From Streptomyces acidiscabies (GTDB lineage: Bacteria; Actinomycetota; Actinomycetes; Streptomycetales; Streptomycetaceae): a DNA stretch of 64,000 bases. Of the stretch, positions 45,607 through 53,687 are shown in pieces. The notes beneath the pieces are model-generated. The model was not told the DNA's origin and made no database searches. It saw only the letters and a program-made list of their open reading frames with translations. Within the stretch, counting starts at the first letter, position 1. Every line of letters starts with the position of its first letter. Location: positions 1,508,001 to 1,572,000 of the forward strand of contig NZ_JAGJBY010000001.1 of assembly GCF_020010905.1 (NCBI RefSeq), given 5' to 3'. The position numbers and the translations under genes were made by a program.

Positions 45607-46779
45607 ATGCGCACCACCGTCGGCATCATCGGAGCCGGACCCGCCGGACTCCTCCTCGCACGGCTGCTGCGCGTCGCCGGCATCGACTCCGTAGTACTGG
45701 AGAGCCACGACCGGGAGTACGTCGAGCACCGCCAGCGCGCCGGAATCCTGGAACAGGGGACCGTCGACGTCCTGCGCGCGGCCGGTGCGGCGGAGCGGCT
45801 CGACCGGGAAGGGCTGCGGCACGACGGCATCGAGCTGCGGTACGACCGCCGTCGGCACCGCGTCGACTTCCCCGCGCTCACCGGCGGGCGGTCCGTCACC
45901 GTCTACGCCCAGACCGAGGTCTGCAAGGACCTCATCGCCCTTCAACTCGACGGCGGGGGGCCGCTGTTGTTCGAGGCGGAGGCGATCGCCGTGGACGATG
46001 TGGAGGGGGCTCGGCCCCGTGTGCGGTTCCGGCGCGGGGGTGTCGAGGAGACGCTGGAGTGCGAGTACGTCGTCGGCTGCGACGGGTTCTGGGGTATCGC
46101 CCGGCAGGTCATACCTGAGAGCTACGCCCGGGTCTTCGAGCGGACGTATCCGTACGCCTGGCTCGGCATCCTCGCCGACGTACCCCCCTCGCACGACGAA
46201 CTCGTCTACGCCCGCCATGAACGCGGCTTCGCGCTGCTGTCCATGCGGTCGCCGTCCGTCTCCCGGCTCTACCTCCAGGTGCCGGCGGGTACGGATGCGG
46301 AGAGCTGGGCCGATGACGCGATCTGGGACGAGCTCGACCGGCGCCTCGAAACGGACGACGACTGGGTCCTCCGGCGTGGTCCCATCACCCAGAAGTCCGT
46401 CACTCCCATGCGGTCCTACGTCCACGAGCCCATGCGGTACGGCCGTCTCTTCCTCGCCGGTGACGCCGCGCACATCGTCCCGCCGACCGGTGCGAAAGGT
46501 CTCAACCTCGCGGTCGGCGACGTCGTCACCCTCGCGCGGGCGCTCGCCCACGAGCAGTCGACCGGTTCTCCCGAACTCCTCGACACGTACTCCGCCGACT
46601 GCCTCCACCGCGTCTGGCAGGCCGAACGCTTCTCGTACGACATGACGACGATGCTCCACCGGGGACCGGACGCGGACGCCTTCGACGACCGCCTCCAACT
46701 GGCCCGCCTGAAGCGGATCACCGAGTCGACTCCGGCGGAGGCGGAACTGGCGGAGGGGTACACGGGGTTCCCGTACTGA
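45607..46779 (+). CDS. pobA: 4-hydroxybenzoate 3-monooxygenase
   Basis: 390 residues, the usual length. FAD motif GIIGAGPAGLLLARLL at the start, EHRQRAGILEQGTVD, CDGFWGIARQ (the DG motif), and second FAD motif GRLFLAGDAAHIVPPTGAKGLNLAVGDV. It hydroxylates 4-hydroxybenzoate to protocatechuate with NAD(P)H and oxygen, feeding the beta-ketoadipate pathway. ATG with GAAAGGA upstream. Monocistronic between bldA and a long gap. Confidence 0.92.
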   Translation: MRTTVGIIGAGPAGLLLARLLRVAGIDSVVLESHDREYVEHRQRAGILEQGTVDVLRAAGAAERLDREGLRHDGIELRYDRRRHRVDFPALTGGRSVTVYAQTEVCKDLIALQLDGGGPLLFEAEAIAVDDVEGARPRVRFRRGGVEETLECEYVVGCDGFWGIARQVIPESYARVFERTYPYAWLGILADVPPSHDELVYARHERGFALLSMRSPSVSRLYLQVPAGTDAESWADDAIWDELDRRLETDDDWVLRRGPITQKSVTPMRSYVHEPMRYGRLFLAGDAAHIVPPTGAKGLNLAVGDVVTLARALAHEQSTGSPELLDTYSADCLHRVWQAERFSYDMTTMLHRGPDADAFDDRLQLARLKRITESTPAEAELAEGYTGFPY

Positions 46780-46843
46780 GGGGTGACTCGGGTGGGGGGT
46801 ACCTGAGAGGGAGGGGGCTGCGGGGCTAGGGAGATGCCGGGGC

Positions 46844-47030
46844 GGGGCATCTTCGAGGTGGCGGTCGGAGGGACGTACGGCGAGGCAGGCTGTGGCCGTT
46901 GGGTGCTGCCGGGCCGGGGTGTCTCAGGGCGGCGGCCGGAGGGGCGCGTACGGCGGGGAGATCTGAGGCGTTGGGCGTCGCCGGGTCCGGGGCATCTTGA
47001 GGCAGTGGCCCGGGGAGTGCGGCGGAGAGG
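46844..47030. repeat. three degenerate tandem units of 72-73 bp
   Basis: Units start at 46844, 46916 and 46989 with GGGGCATCTT, GGGGTGTCTC and GGGGCATCTT. The first two keep the core GGAGGG-CGTACGGCG and GCCGTTGGG/GCGTTGGG. The third is cut short. Confidence 0.7.
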
Positions 47031-47244
47031 GCCGCGGCGTGTGATGCCGCTCGGCGGAGGATCCGAGGGAGGCGAGGGCGTTCCGGGGAGGCTCCGGTCC
47101 CGAGGGGCGCCCCGCGCCGGGGACGGCCCCGGTGCCCGGCAGGGGGGCGGCGTTCACGTGAGGTGCGACTCCGTCGGGACGGTGCCTGGCCGGTGGGGCT
47201 GTGGCTGTGCCGCCGGCCGGGCACCATGCGGGCGGGGCGCGACG

Positions 47245-47545
47245 GCACTCGTCGCTCCGCGCGCGGCGGGCTGAGCCGAGGGTCGGAGCGTGGGGCAGGC
47301 CGTCCCTTCCGCGCGCGGGGGTTGGCTGCTCCGTGCTGGGTGAGGGTGAGTTCGCTGGGCTGCCTCCCCGCGCGCGGACTGACGGTGCGGAACAGGGTGT
47401 CGCCCGACGACCAGCGGCACCCCTCCCCGGGCGCGGGGGCTGAGGCGGACGTTCTCGACGCGATGCTGTCGGCCACGGCGCCCCCCGCGCGCGGGGGCTG
47501 GCCGACAGTGGAGTCGGGTGTTCCCCGGGGGAACACCCCGTGGGC
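47245..47545. repeat. five degenerate units of about 57-68 bp
   Basis: A CCCCGCGCGCGGGGGCTG-like core recurs near 47248, 47312, 47370, 47428 and 47486. The copies vary and the region between them is unrelated in part, so the array is old. The core is itself nearly self-complementary. Confidence 0.6.
47516..47538. repeat. perfect 11-bp inverted repeat
   Basis: GGGTGTTCCCC, one base, GGGGAACACCC. It could be an operator or the stem of a very tight hairpin. About 480 bases before the nearest gene start. Confidence 0.7.
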
Positions 47546-48012
47546 TGAACGCGGGACCGCAGGGCCTCGCAGTTGACCGGCTCGCTGCCCCCGACGCGAT
47601 GGCTGAACAGAACTGGCGGTGCCCCGGAACCGAGGTTGACCTCGCTTCCTCGCGTGGGGCGGAGGCGCTTCTGGACGCTGGTGGGCTCGTCAGCGTCGTA
47701 CAGCCTCGCCGTCCCGTCGGACGTCACCCGGATGGTTTCCCGTCGTCTCGGGAGGCAGGCCAGGTAGGGGGGCGTCGGGTGTCGGGGGTTATGCGTGTAC
47801 TGGTCGGATAAGTGGATGGTCTCCCCCCGGTTCCGGACGTGTCGCGACTTGGTCATGAAGGGAGGGTGGGAGGTCAGGGAATCGCGGGACCGCGTAGCGT
47901 GTTGGCGCAAGCGTGGTGGAGAAAGATCCTCCTCAAGCATTAGGGTCATTTCTTTGCCGTTCTATTACTCTTGAGGCCAACGGCCGCGCCAGGTGGCCTA
48001 TGGAGGAGTGAA

Positions 48013-48900
48013 ATGAGGAGCAGAAACCCGGTCTTCTCGCGACGGGGCTTCAGCCGCGACAACGGCTATGCGGGCTTCAACGCCGCGCCGCAGGCCGGGG
48101 GACCCGCTGTCGCCACGCAGGCGAACCCGTATGCCCAGCAGGCGGGTAACCCCTACGCGACGAACCCGTACGCCCAGCAGACCCAGCAAGGCGCCCCGCC
48201 GCAGGCCGCGTCCGGAGCGATGACGATCGACGACGTCGTCTCGCGTACGGCGATGACGCTCGGCACGGTCGTCGTGACCGCGGTCCTCGCGTGGCTCCTG
48301 CTGCCGGTCGACGAGGCCAACCTCAACAAGTCGTACGGCATCGCCGTCGGCGCCGGTCTGATCGCGATGGTGCTGGCGCTCGTCCAGTCCTTCAAGCAGC
48401 GTCCGGCCCCCGCGCTGATCCTGGCGTACGCCGCCTTCGAGGGCGTCTTCCTCGGCGTCATCTCGGCGGCGGTGTCGACGTACATCTCGTCCGGCGTCGT
48501 CACCCAGGCCGTGCTCGGCACGATGGCCGTCTCGGCCGGTGTGCTCGTCGCCTACAAGGCCGGCTGGATCCGCGTCAACCGGCGGTTCTACGGCTTCGTG
48601 ATGGCCGCCGCGCTCGGCTTCGTGCTGCTGATGGCGATCAACCTGCTGTTCTCCGTCTTCGGTGGCGGTGACGGCCTCGGCTTCCGCAGCGGTGGCCTCG
48701 GCATCGTCTTCGGGATCATCGGCATCCTGCTCGGCGCGTGCTTCCTCGCGCTGGACTTCAAGCAGGTCGAGGACGGGATCGCGTACGGCGCGCCCCGCGA
48801 GGAGGCGTGGCTCGCGGCGTTCGGGCTCACGATGACCCTCGTCTGGATCTACATGGAGTTCCTGCGGCTCCTGGCGATCCTCCAGGGCGGGGACGACTAG
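48013..48900 (+). CDS. Bax inhibitor-1/YccA family membrane protein
   Basis: 295 residues. A Gln/Tyr/Pro-rich cytoplasmic N-terminus of about 75 residues (repeated NPYAQQ / NPYATNPYAQQ) is followed by seven hydrophobic helices typical of the YccA/TMBIM family, with AFEGVFLGVISA and ALDFKQVEDGIAYGAPREEAWLAAFGLTMTLVWIYMEFLRLL. Family members form calcium-leak channels or interact with FtsH. ATG at 48013 with GGAGGAG 5 bases upstream. Monocistronic; a strong terminator follows. Confidence 0.9.
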   Translation: MRSRNPVFSRRGFSRDNGYAGFNAAPQAGGPAVATQANPYAQQAGNPYATNPYAQQTQQGAPPQAASGAMTIDDVVSRTAMTLGTVVVTAVLAWLLLPVDEANLNKSYGIAVGAGLIAMVLALVQSFKQRPAPALILAYAAFEGVFLGVISAAVSTYISSGVVTQAVLGTMAVSAGVLVAYKAGWIRVNRRFYGFVMAAALGFVLLMAINLLFSVFGGGDGLGFRSGGLGIVFGIIGILLGACFLALDFKQVEDGIAYGAPREEAWLAAFGLTMTLVWIYMEFLRLLAILQGGDD

Positions 48901-48931
48901 TCCTGGGGTAGTCGGTAGGTAGTACCTGAGA

Positions 48932-48961
48932 GGGACCCCGCGGAGCGATCCGCGGGGTCCC
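48932..48961. terminator. bidirectional terminator
   Basis: Perfect 13-bp stem (48932-48944 with 48949-48961) with loop GCGA, between convergent genes. Confidence 0.88.
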
Positions 48962-48980
48962 TTCGTACGTGGGCGCGTGG

Positions 48981-49208
48981 CTACCGGAGTTTGCGCGCGG
49001 CCCTCCTCAGGTCGTACTCATGGATGAGGGCTTTCGCGTGGCCGTACGCCAGGTTGTGTTCGTGGCGCAGCCAGCTGACCTTCTCCTCGAAGCGGAGAGC
49101 GGGGCCTTCGTCTACGGTGCGCAGCCAGTCGGCTATTTCACGACCGGTGCAGTGGGGGATGCGGGCGAGCAGGTTGCGATGGGTCTCCTCGGAGAAGACT
49201 TGGGACAT
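48981..49208 (-). CDS. DUF4287-like small protein
   Basis: 75 residues: MSQVFSEETHRNLLARIPHCTGREIADWLRTVDEG then FEEKVSWLRHEHNLAYGHAKALIHEYDLRRA. This matches the short DUF4287 family (the motif WLRxxHxLxxGHAxAIVxE), found alone or fused to DUF5655. Function unknown. Convergent with the Bax-inhibitor-like gene across a strong terminator. Confidence 0.82.
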   Translation of the reverse strand: MSQVFSEETHRNLLARIPHCTGREIADWLRTVDEGPALRFEEKVSWLRHEHNLAYGHAKALIHEYDLRRAARKLR

Positions 49209-49329
49209 CGGCGCCTCCGGGGCGTTCGGGTGTAAGCCGGTCCTTCAAGTCACCGTGCCTGAGGGTTCGCCTGTTGGCAACAGTCCCGTCCCGGGGGAGT
49301 GGTGGGGAGGCGTGGCGTAGGCTCGCCGC

Positions 49330-49641
49330 GTGGTGGATACGACGCCGTTGTTGCGTGCGGTTGATTTGTTTGCGGATCGGCTTCGGGCTGCGCCGCAGAG
49401 TCGGCTCCAGCGGGGCGCTGCCGCTGAGGCTCTGCGGTTGGGTCAGGAGTTGGCCTCGTGGGCGCAGGCTGTTGAGGAGCCGGGGGTTGAGGCTCGGGTG
49501 ATGCCTGATGCGGGGATGTTCGCTGTTGCCGATCAGATCACTGTTGCGGCTCATGATCTGGCGGTGGTGCTGGGGAGTGCGGAGGAGGTTGAGGAGGCGG
49601 TGCGGGTGGTGGAGGAGGCGCGGAAGAGGGCGGGGGTCTGA
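49330..49641 (+). CDS. small helical protein, unknown function
   Basis: 103 residues, all helical, no membrane segment: TTPLLRAVDLFADRLRAAPQSRLQRG then AVADQITVAAHDLAVVLGSAEEVEEAVRVVEEARK. No ribosome binding site, but TAGGCT at 49318-49323 is at the right distance for a leaderless transcript starting at the GTG. Two GTG codons in a row leave the exact first residue open. Confidence 0.6.
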   Translation: MVDTTPLLRAVDLFADRLRAAPQSRLQRGAAAEALRLGQELASWAQAVEEPGVEARVMPDAGMFAVADQITVAAHDLAVVLGSAEEVEEAVRVVEEARKRAGV

Positions 49642-49670
49642 GGTTTGTACGCGGCTGACCCGCCGTGGGG

Positions 49671-49705
49671 GGCTGGTCGCGCAGTTCCCCGCGCCCCTAA
49701 AAAAC
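49671..49705. repeat. Streptomyces intergenic repeat (GCGCAGTTCCCCGCGCCCCT type)
   Basis: The reverse complement of 62223-62256 shares the same core. This short GC-rich element recurs in intergenic regions of many Streptomyces genomes; here it precedes a run of A and sits between two convergent genes. Confidence 0.75.
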
Positions 49706-49768
49706 GATGGTCACCGTGTGTTGAAAAGCGACGGTCACTTACCCCCCCCACCTCCTCCCCCACCCCCC

Positions 49769-50566
49769 TCACAAGCTCGCTATCACCCTGTCCGCCAAGA
49801 TGTACACCGTCTCCTCCCCGCACTCGAACGTCAGCGTGTACGCCCCCGAGATCCCCGACCCGCCCAGCAGGATCGGCGCGTACCCGGCGGTCAGCGCGGA
49901 CGCCAGGCGTTCCGCTGTTTCCCTGTGGCCCGGCGTCATGCACAGGGTCGTGCCGTCGGCGAAGACGTAGACGTCCAGCGTGCCCAGCGGGCCGGGGCGG
50001 ACGTCCGTCAGTTCCACTCGCGCCGCCGCCAACTCCTCCAGCGTGCTGACCGTCCGCTCGTGGTCACCCATGACCGGAGACTGGACCGGCACAAAGTCGG
50101 GATGGGACGGGTGACGGCGTCGCGCGGCGGCGAGTTCGGGGGAGTCGCCCGCCGTCAATTCGTCCGCGTCCGAGGGGAGTTCACCCACCGGCTCCAGACC
50201 CAGCGGCTCAAAGCCGACGAAGTCGCTCTGCCGGGGAAGGAACAGCTCGCTGTCCGGCAGCCCGAGCAGCGACGGCGCGTCGGAGACGTCACGCGCCTCC
50301 TGCGCGGCCCAGAACGCCCGCGCCTCGGCCAGCTCCCGCTCCCGCTCCTCCGCGAGCGCCTCGGCGACAGCCGCGCGTATCCCGTCGGTGTCGGAGCTGC
50401 GCGCGGCGGGTACGAGACCATGCGCGAGGGCGGCGTGGTCGTCCGCGAGCTGGAGGCTCAGCTCCTTCACCTGGCGGCGCAGCGCCAGCAGGGTGCGCAG
50501 GACGGCGACACCCACGGCACCGGTGGCGGCCGTGGTGACCAGCAGGGCGATCGGCAAGGCGCTCAC
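49769..50566 (-). CDS. single-pass membrane protein, unknown function
   Basis: 265 residues. One N-terminal helix (ALPIALLVTTAATGAVGVAVLRTLLAL), a cytoplasmic coiled region (AVAEALAEERERELAEARAFWAAQEA), an acidic linker, and a folded C-terminal domain of about 100 residues (TLDVYVFADGTTLCMTPGHRETAERLA, LLGGSGISGAYTLTFECGEETVYILADRVI). No known motif. GTG start with GGGAGT upstream. Confidence 0.65.
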   Translation of the reverse strand: MSALPIALLVTTAATGAVGVAVLRTLLALRRQVKELSLQLADDHAALAHGLVPAARSSDTDGIRAAVAEALAEERERELAEARAFWAAQEARDVSDAPSLLGLPDSELFLPRQSDFVGFEPLGLEPVGELPSDADELTAGDSPELAAARRRHPSHPDFVPVQSPVMGDHERTVSTLEELAAARVELTDVRPGPLGTLDVYVFADGTTLCMTPGHRETAERLASALTAGYAPILLGGSGISGAYTLTFECGEETVYILADRVIASL

Positions 50567-50761
50567 TGACGTACTCCCGGTTCAAAGTCGACCCCCGACT
50601 TCCTACCTCAGCTTGGCGGGCGGACTCTCCCACTGTCAGTGCGTAACGTCACGAAACGGACAGGACTTTGGGCCCGGGGAGGGTAGGTGGAACGGCCCTG
50701 AGCTGGGGAATTGTGGCGGCCAGGGAGATAGGTCACATCCTGGGTGAGATTGGATCACAAA

Positions 50762-50800
50762 TCGGCCCGGAGTTCGGGGGAATCCCATACTCCGGGCCGA
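50762..50800 (-). terminator. terminator of the thiolase gene
   Basis: Perfect 12-bp stem (50762-50773 with 50789-50800) and 15-base loop, about 60 bases beyond the thiolase stop. Confidence 0.8.
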
Positions 50801-50860
50801 CTACTACGTCAAGTGTCAATTCGACTACGTACGGCTGTCATCCGGCCGTCGGGACACCGG

Positions 50861-52081
50861 CTAGCTGAGCCGCTCGACGACCATCGCCATGCCCTGCCCG
50901 CCGCCCACGCACATGGTCTCCAGACCGAACTGCTTGTCGTGGAACTGGAGGGAGTTGATCAGCGTGCCCGTGATCCGCGCGCCGGTCATCCCGAAGGGGT
51001 GTCCTACGGCGATGGCGCCGCCATTCACGTTCAGGCGGTCCAGGTCGATGCCGAGGTCGCGGTAGGAGGGGATCACCTGCGCCGCGAACGCCTCGTTGAT
51101 CTCGACGAGGTCGATGTCGCCGATGCCGAGCCCCGCGCGCTTCAGCGCCTGCTTGCTCGCCTCGACCGGGCCCAGGCCCATGATCTCGGGGGAGAGGCCG
51201 GAGACGCCGGTGGAGACGATCCGGGCGAGCGGGGTGAGGCCCAGCTCCCGCGCCTTCGTGTCGGACATGATGACGACCGCCGCCGCGCCGTCGTTCAGGG
51301 GGCAGCAGTTGCCCGCCGTCACCATGCCGTCGGGGCGGAACACCGGCTTCAGGCCCTCCACGCCCTCCAGCGTCACGCCCGCGCGCGGGCCGTCGTCCTT
51401 CGACACGACCGTGCCGTCCGGCAGCGTCACCGGCGTGATCTCGCGCTCCCAGAAGCCGTTCTTGAGCGCTTCCTCGGCCAGGTTCTGCGAGCGGACGCCG
51501 AACTCGTCCATGTCCCGGCGGGTCACGCCCTTCACGCGCGCCAGGTTCTCCGCCGTCTGACCCATCGCGATGTACGGGTCCGGTACGAGGCCGTCCTCGC
51601 GCGGGTCGTGCCACGTCGAGCCCGTCGACTGCGCGACCTCCGCCGTACGCGTCTGCGCCTCGGCGAACAAGGGGTTGGTCGTGTCCGGGAGGCCGTCCGA
51701 GCTGCCCTTGCGGTACCGGGAGACCATCTCGACGCCGGCCGAGATGAAGACGTCGCCCTCGCCCGCCTTGATCGCGTGCAGCGCCATGCGGCTCGTCTGG
51801 AGCGACGACGAACAGTAACGGGTGACCGTGCAGCCCGGGAGGTGGTCCATGCCCATCTGTACGGCGACGATGCGGCCCAGGTTGTAGCCCTGCTCGCCGC
51901 CCGGCAGGCCGCAGCCCAGCATCAGGTCGTCGATGTCGTGCGGGTCCAGCTCGGGGATCTTCGCGAGCGCGGCCTGGATGATCGTCGCGGTGAGGTCGTC
52001 CGGGCGGAGGTCCTTGAGGGAGCCCTTGTTGGCGCGGCCGATGGGGGAGCGGGCGGTCGAGACGATCACGGCTTCGGGCAT
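50861..52081 (-). CDS. acetyl-CoA C-acyltransferase (thiolase)
   Basis: 406 residues, full length. Nucleophile Cys90 (TVTRYCSSSLQT), VEINEAFAAQVI, the catalytic His in GGAIAVGHPFGMTGAR and the second Cys in ETMCVGGGQGMAMV. Catalyses the last step of fatty-acid beta-oxidation or acetoacetyl-CoA formation. The start at 52081 has GGAG upstream; the in-frame ATG at 52102 is less likely. A TetR-like operator sequence lies in the promoter region. Confidence 0.93.
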   Translation of the reverse strand: MPEAVIVSTARSPIGRANKGSLKDLRPDDLTATIIQAALAKIPELDPHDIDDLMLGCGLPGGEQGYNLGRIVAVQMGMDHLPGCTVTRYCSSSLQTSRMALHAIKAGEGDVFISAGVEMVSRYRKGSSDGLPDTTNPLFAEAQTRTAEVAQSTGSTWHDPREDGLVPDPYIAMGQTAENLARVKGVTRRDMDEFGVRSQNLAEEALKNGFWEREITPVTLPDGTVVSKDDGPRAGVTLEGVEGLKPVFRPDGMVTAGNCCPLNDGAAAVVIMSDTKARELGLTPLARIVSTGVSGLSPEIMGLGPVEASKQALKRAGLGIGDIDLVEINEAFAAQVIPSYRDLGIDLDRLNVNGGAIAVGHPFGMTGARITGTLINSLQFHDKQFGLETMCVGGGQGMAMVVERLS

Positions 52082-52181
52082 CACGGCTCCATTGACGTTC
52101 ACGGATCAGCTGGTGATTGGAAGTTACCCGTACGTAGGGGGTTGGTCACGGGGGTGGTGGTGTGACCCTGGCCGCAATTGT

Positions 52182-52199
52182 CTAAGCGCTTGCTTGGAC
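52182..52199. promoter_or_regulatory. TetR-like operator in the thiolase/GNAT divergent region
   Basis: AAGCGCTT palindrome extended to CTAAGCGCTTGCTTGG. Motifs of the type AGCAAGCGCTTGCT are used by TetR-family repressors of fatty-acid degradation genes in actinobacteria. About 100 bases from each start. Confidence 0.5.
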
Positions 52200-52240
52200 G
52201 GTGCGAGCCCGAGCCGCACTGCTATGGTTACGCCACCGAC

Positions 52241-52280
52241 AAGCCTCCCGGCGTGAACTCCCCGCCGCGGAGGCTTTTTT
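52241..52280 (+). promoter_or_regulatory. terminator-like hairpin containing the GNAT ribosome binding site
   Basis: Stem AAGCCTCC-CGGCG pairs with CGCCG-C-GGAGGCTT (13 pairs, one bulge) and is followed by four more T, ending one base before the ATG. The GGAGG ribosome binding site lies in the right arm. It has the form of an intrinsic terminator yet has no gene upstream on this strand, so it may be an attenuator or a translational lock for the acetyltransferase gene. Confidence 0.75.
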
Positions 52281-52281
52281 C

Positions 52282-52788
52282 ATGCCTACACAGATCCAGA
52301 TCCGTACGGCCGTCCCCTCCGACCGCCCCCTGATCGACCGCCTCTGGCTGATGTTCCGCCACGACCTCTCCGGCTTCCACGAGGTCCTCCCCTTCCCCGA
52401 CGGCACGTTCCGCGCGGAGCGCGTGCACTCGGCGTTCACGGCCCCCGGCTGGGCCCCGTACCTATTCCTCACCCCCGACGACCGCCCCCTCGGCTTCTCC
52501 TTCGTCCGCGCCCTCGACACCCCCACGGCCATCATGAACACGTTCTTCATAGTCCGCGCGGCCCGCCGCCAGGGCCTCGGCCTCACCACAGCCCTCGACG
52601 TCATCTCCCGCCACCCGGGCCGCTGGGACATCGCCTTCCAGGACACGAACAGGAAGGCGGTCCACTTCTGGCGCCGGGTGGCCACGACGGCCGCGGATTC
52701 CTGGACGGAGGAACACCGGGTGGGCAACCCCGACCTGCCGCCGGACACGTGGATCTCGTTCGACACGAGGGCGGGGCGGCGGGCCTGA
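52282..52788 (+). CDS. GNAT-family N-acetyltransferase
   Basis: 168 residues. IQIRTAVPSDRPLIDRLWLMFRHDLSGF at the start; the acetyl-CoA loop is seen as FFIVRAARRQGLGLTTALDVI (motif A), then WDIAFQDTNRKAVHFWRRVA (motif B). Substrate unknown. The ATG at 52282 is fixed by GGAGG upstream, which is part of a hairpin. Stands alone between the divergent thiolase gene and a convergent gene. Confidence 0.85.
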   Translation: MPTQIQIRTAVPSDRPLIDRLWLMFRHDLSGFHEVLPFPDGTFRAERVHSAFTAPGWAPYLFLTPDDRPLGFSFVRALDTPTAIMNTFFIVRAARRQGLGLTTALDVISRHPGRWDIAFQDTNRKAVHFWRRVATTAADSWTEEHRVGNPDLPPDTWISFDTRAGRRA

Positions 52789-52847
52789 CGGACACAGCGG
52801 TGCGGGCGGCCCAGTGGGTCCGCCCGCACCGCACACCGGGACCCGCT

Positions 52848-53603
52848 CTAGACCTCCGGCTCCCACTCCTCCAGCTGCCCGAAGACCTTGACGTCCCCGG
52901 AGACCTTCAGGGACGTCACAGGGTTACGGCCGTGGAGGTACAGGACCACTTCCTCGGCGGTGCCCTCGACGGAGGCCGTCGGCGGGGTGGCCGGAGGTGG
53001 AGTGGTGGCCTGCGCGCCCTCGGCGGAGAGTGTCAGGCGCCAGGCCGGGGCGTCCGTCGTGAGGAAGTCCAGGGTGGCCGGTGCGTGCGGCCAGGGGCCC
53101 GTCGTCGCGCAGCAGGTCGTCAGGAATTCCGCCACGCCGTCCTGGGCTATCTCCGCCGGGAGGGCGTGCGGGGCGCCCACGGTGAGCTGGGCGTCGTACG
53201 TGTGGATGAGGAGCTGCTGGAGCTGGTGCCGGGCCACCGCGCCCGTGGTCGGCGGGGACTGGGAGGGGCCCCACCAGGTCCAGCAGCCCTGGTCCGGGCC
53301 CGCCTCCGCGAGGGCGTCCAGGAGTTGCCGGGTCGACTCCGCGAGCCACTCCGAGATGGCCTCCCGGCCCTCGGGGAGCTCGGCCGTCACCGGCTGCGGA
53401 CCGTCCGCAGGACCCGCCTTCACGATCAGCGCCCAGCGCCGGCGGCCCTCCCCGATGTGGTGGGCCAGGTCGGCCAGCGTCCACTCGGGGCACGTGGGGA
53501 CCTGTACGTCGAGGCTGGGCGCGGCGGCGACGGCCGTACGGAACGCGGTGGAGCGTTCGTCGAGGAGGCGCAGCAGGTCGGGGAAGGCGAGTGTCGTGTG
53601 CAC
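52848..53603 (-). CDS. maleylpyruvate isomerase family (mycothiol-dependent) protein
   Basis: 251 residues. DinB-like helical bundle: LLRLLDERSTAFRTAVAAAPSLDVQVPTCPEWTLADLAHHIGEGRRRW, then ARHQLQQLLIHTYDAQLTVG, with metal-binding His in LAHHIGE and IHTYDAQ, and a C-terminal SCP-2-like domain (VEGTAEEVVLYLHGR, LKVSGDVKVFGQLEEW). Family members use mycothiol, the actinobacterial thiol. The GTG at 53603 has no ribosome binding site; CTAAAAAA a few bases upstream may be a -10 box, so translation may be leaderless. The substrate is probably not maleylpyruvate. Confidence 0.82.
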   Translation of the reverse strand: MHTTLAFPDLLRLLDERSTAFRTAVAAAPSLDVQVPTCPEWTLADLAHHIGEGRRRWALIVKAGPADGPQPVTAELPEGREAISEWLAESTRQLLDALAEAGPDQGCWTWWGPSQSPPTTGAVARHQLQQLLIHTYDAQLTVGAPHALPAEIAQDGVAEFLTTCCATTGPWPHAPATLDFLTTDAPAWRLTLSAEGAQATTPPPATPPTASVEGTAEEVVLYLHGRNPVTSLKVSGDVKVFGQLEEWEPEV

Positions 53604-53687
53604 GCTGTTTTTTAGCACCGGGCATGACAGAAGAGACAGTGATTTATTCGGGTGAGCAGATGAACGCCTCCCGCGTAAGGTCCCCGC

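Larger units (their letters stand above)
46780..48012. other. 1.2-kb gap filled with degenerate tandem repeats
   Basis: Several open frames cross it on both strands but they have poor starts, extreme Arg/Gly/Pro content and no recognisable protein. I therefore treat the gap as non-coding. It holds two different degenerate tandem arrays and one perfect palindrome, listed separately. The last 200 bases are less GC-rich and should contain the promoter of the Bax-inhibitor-like gene. Confidence 0.55.

Noticed and set aside
46834..47949. Several 80-340 codon frames in the gap after pobA, both strands
   Set aside because: No ribosome binding sites, extreme composition, and degenerate tandem repeats explain the lack of stops.
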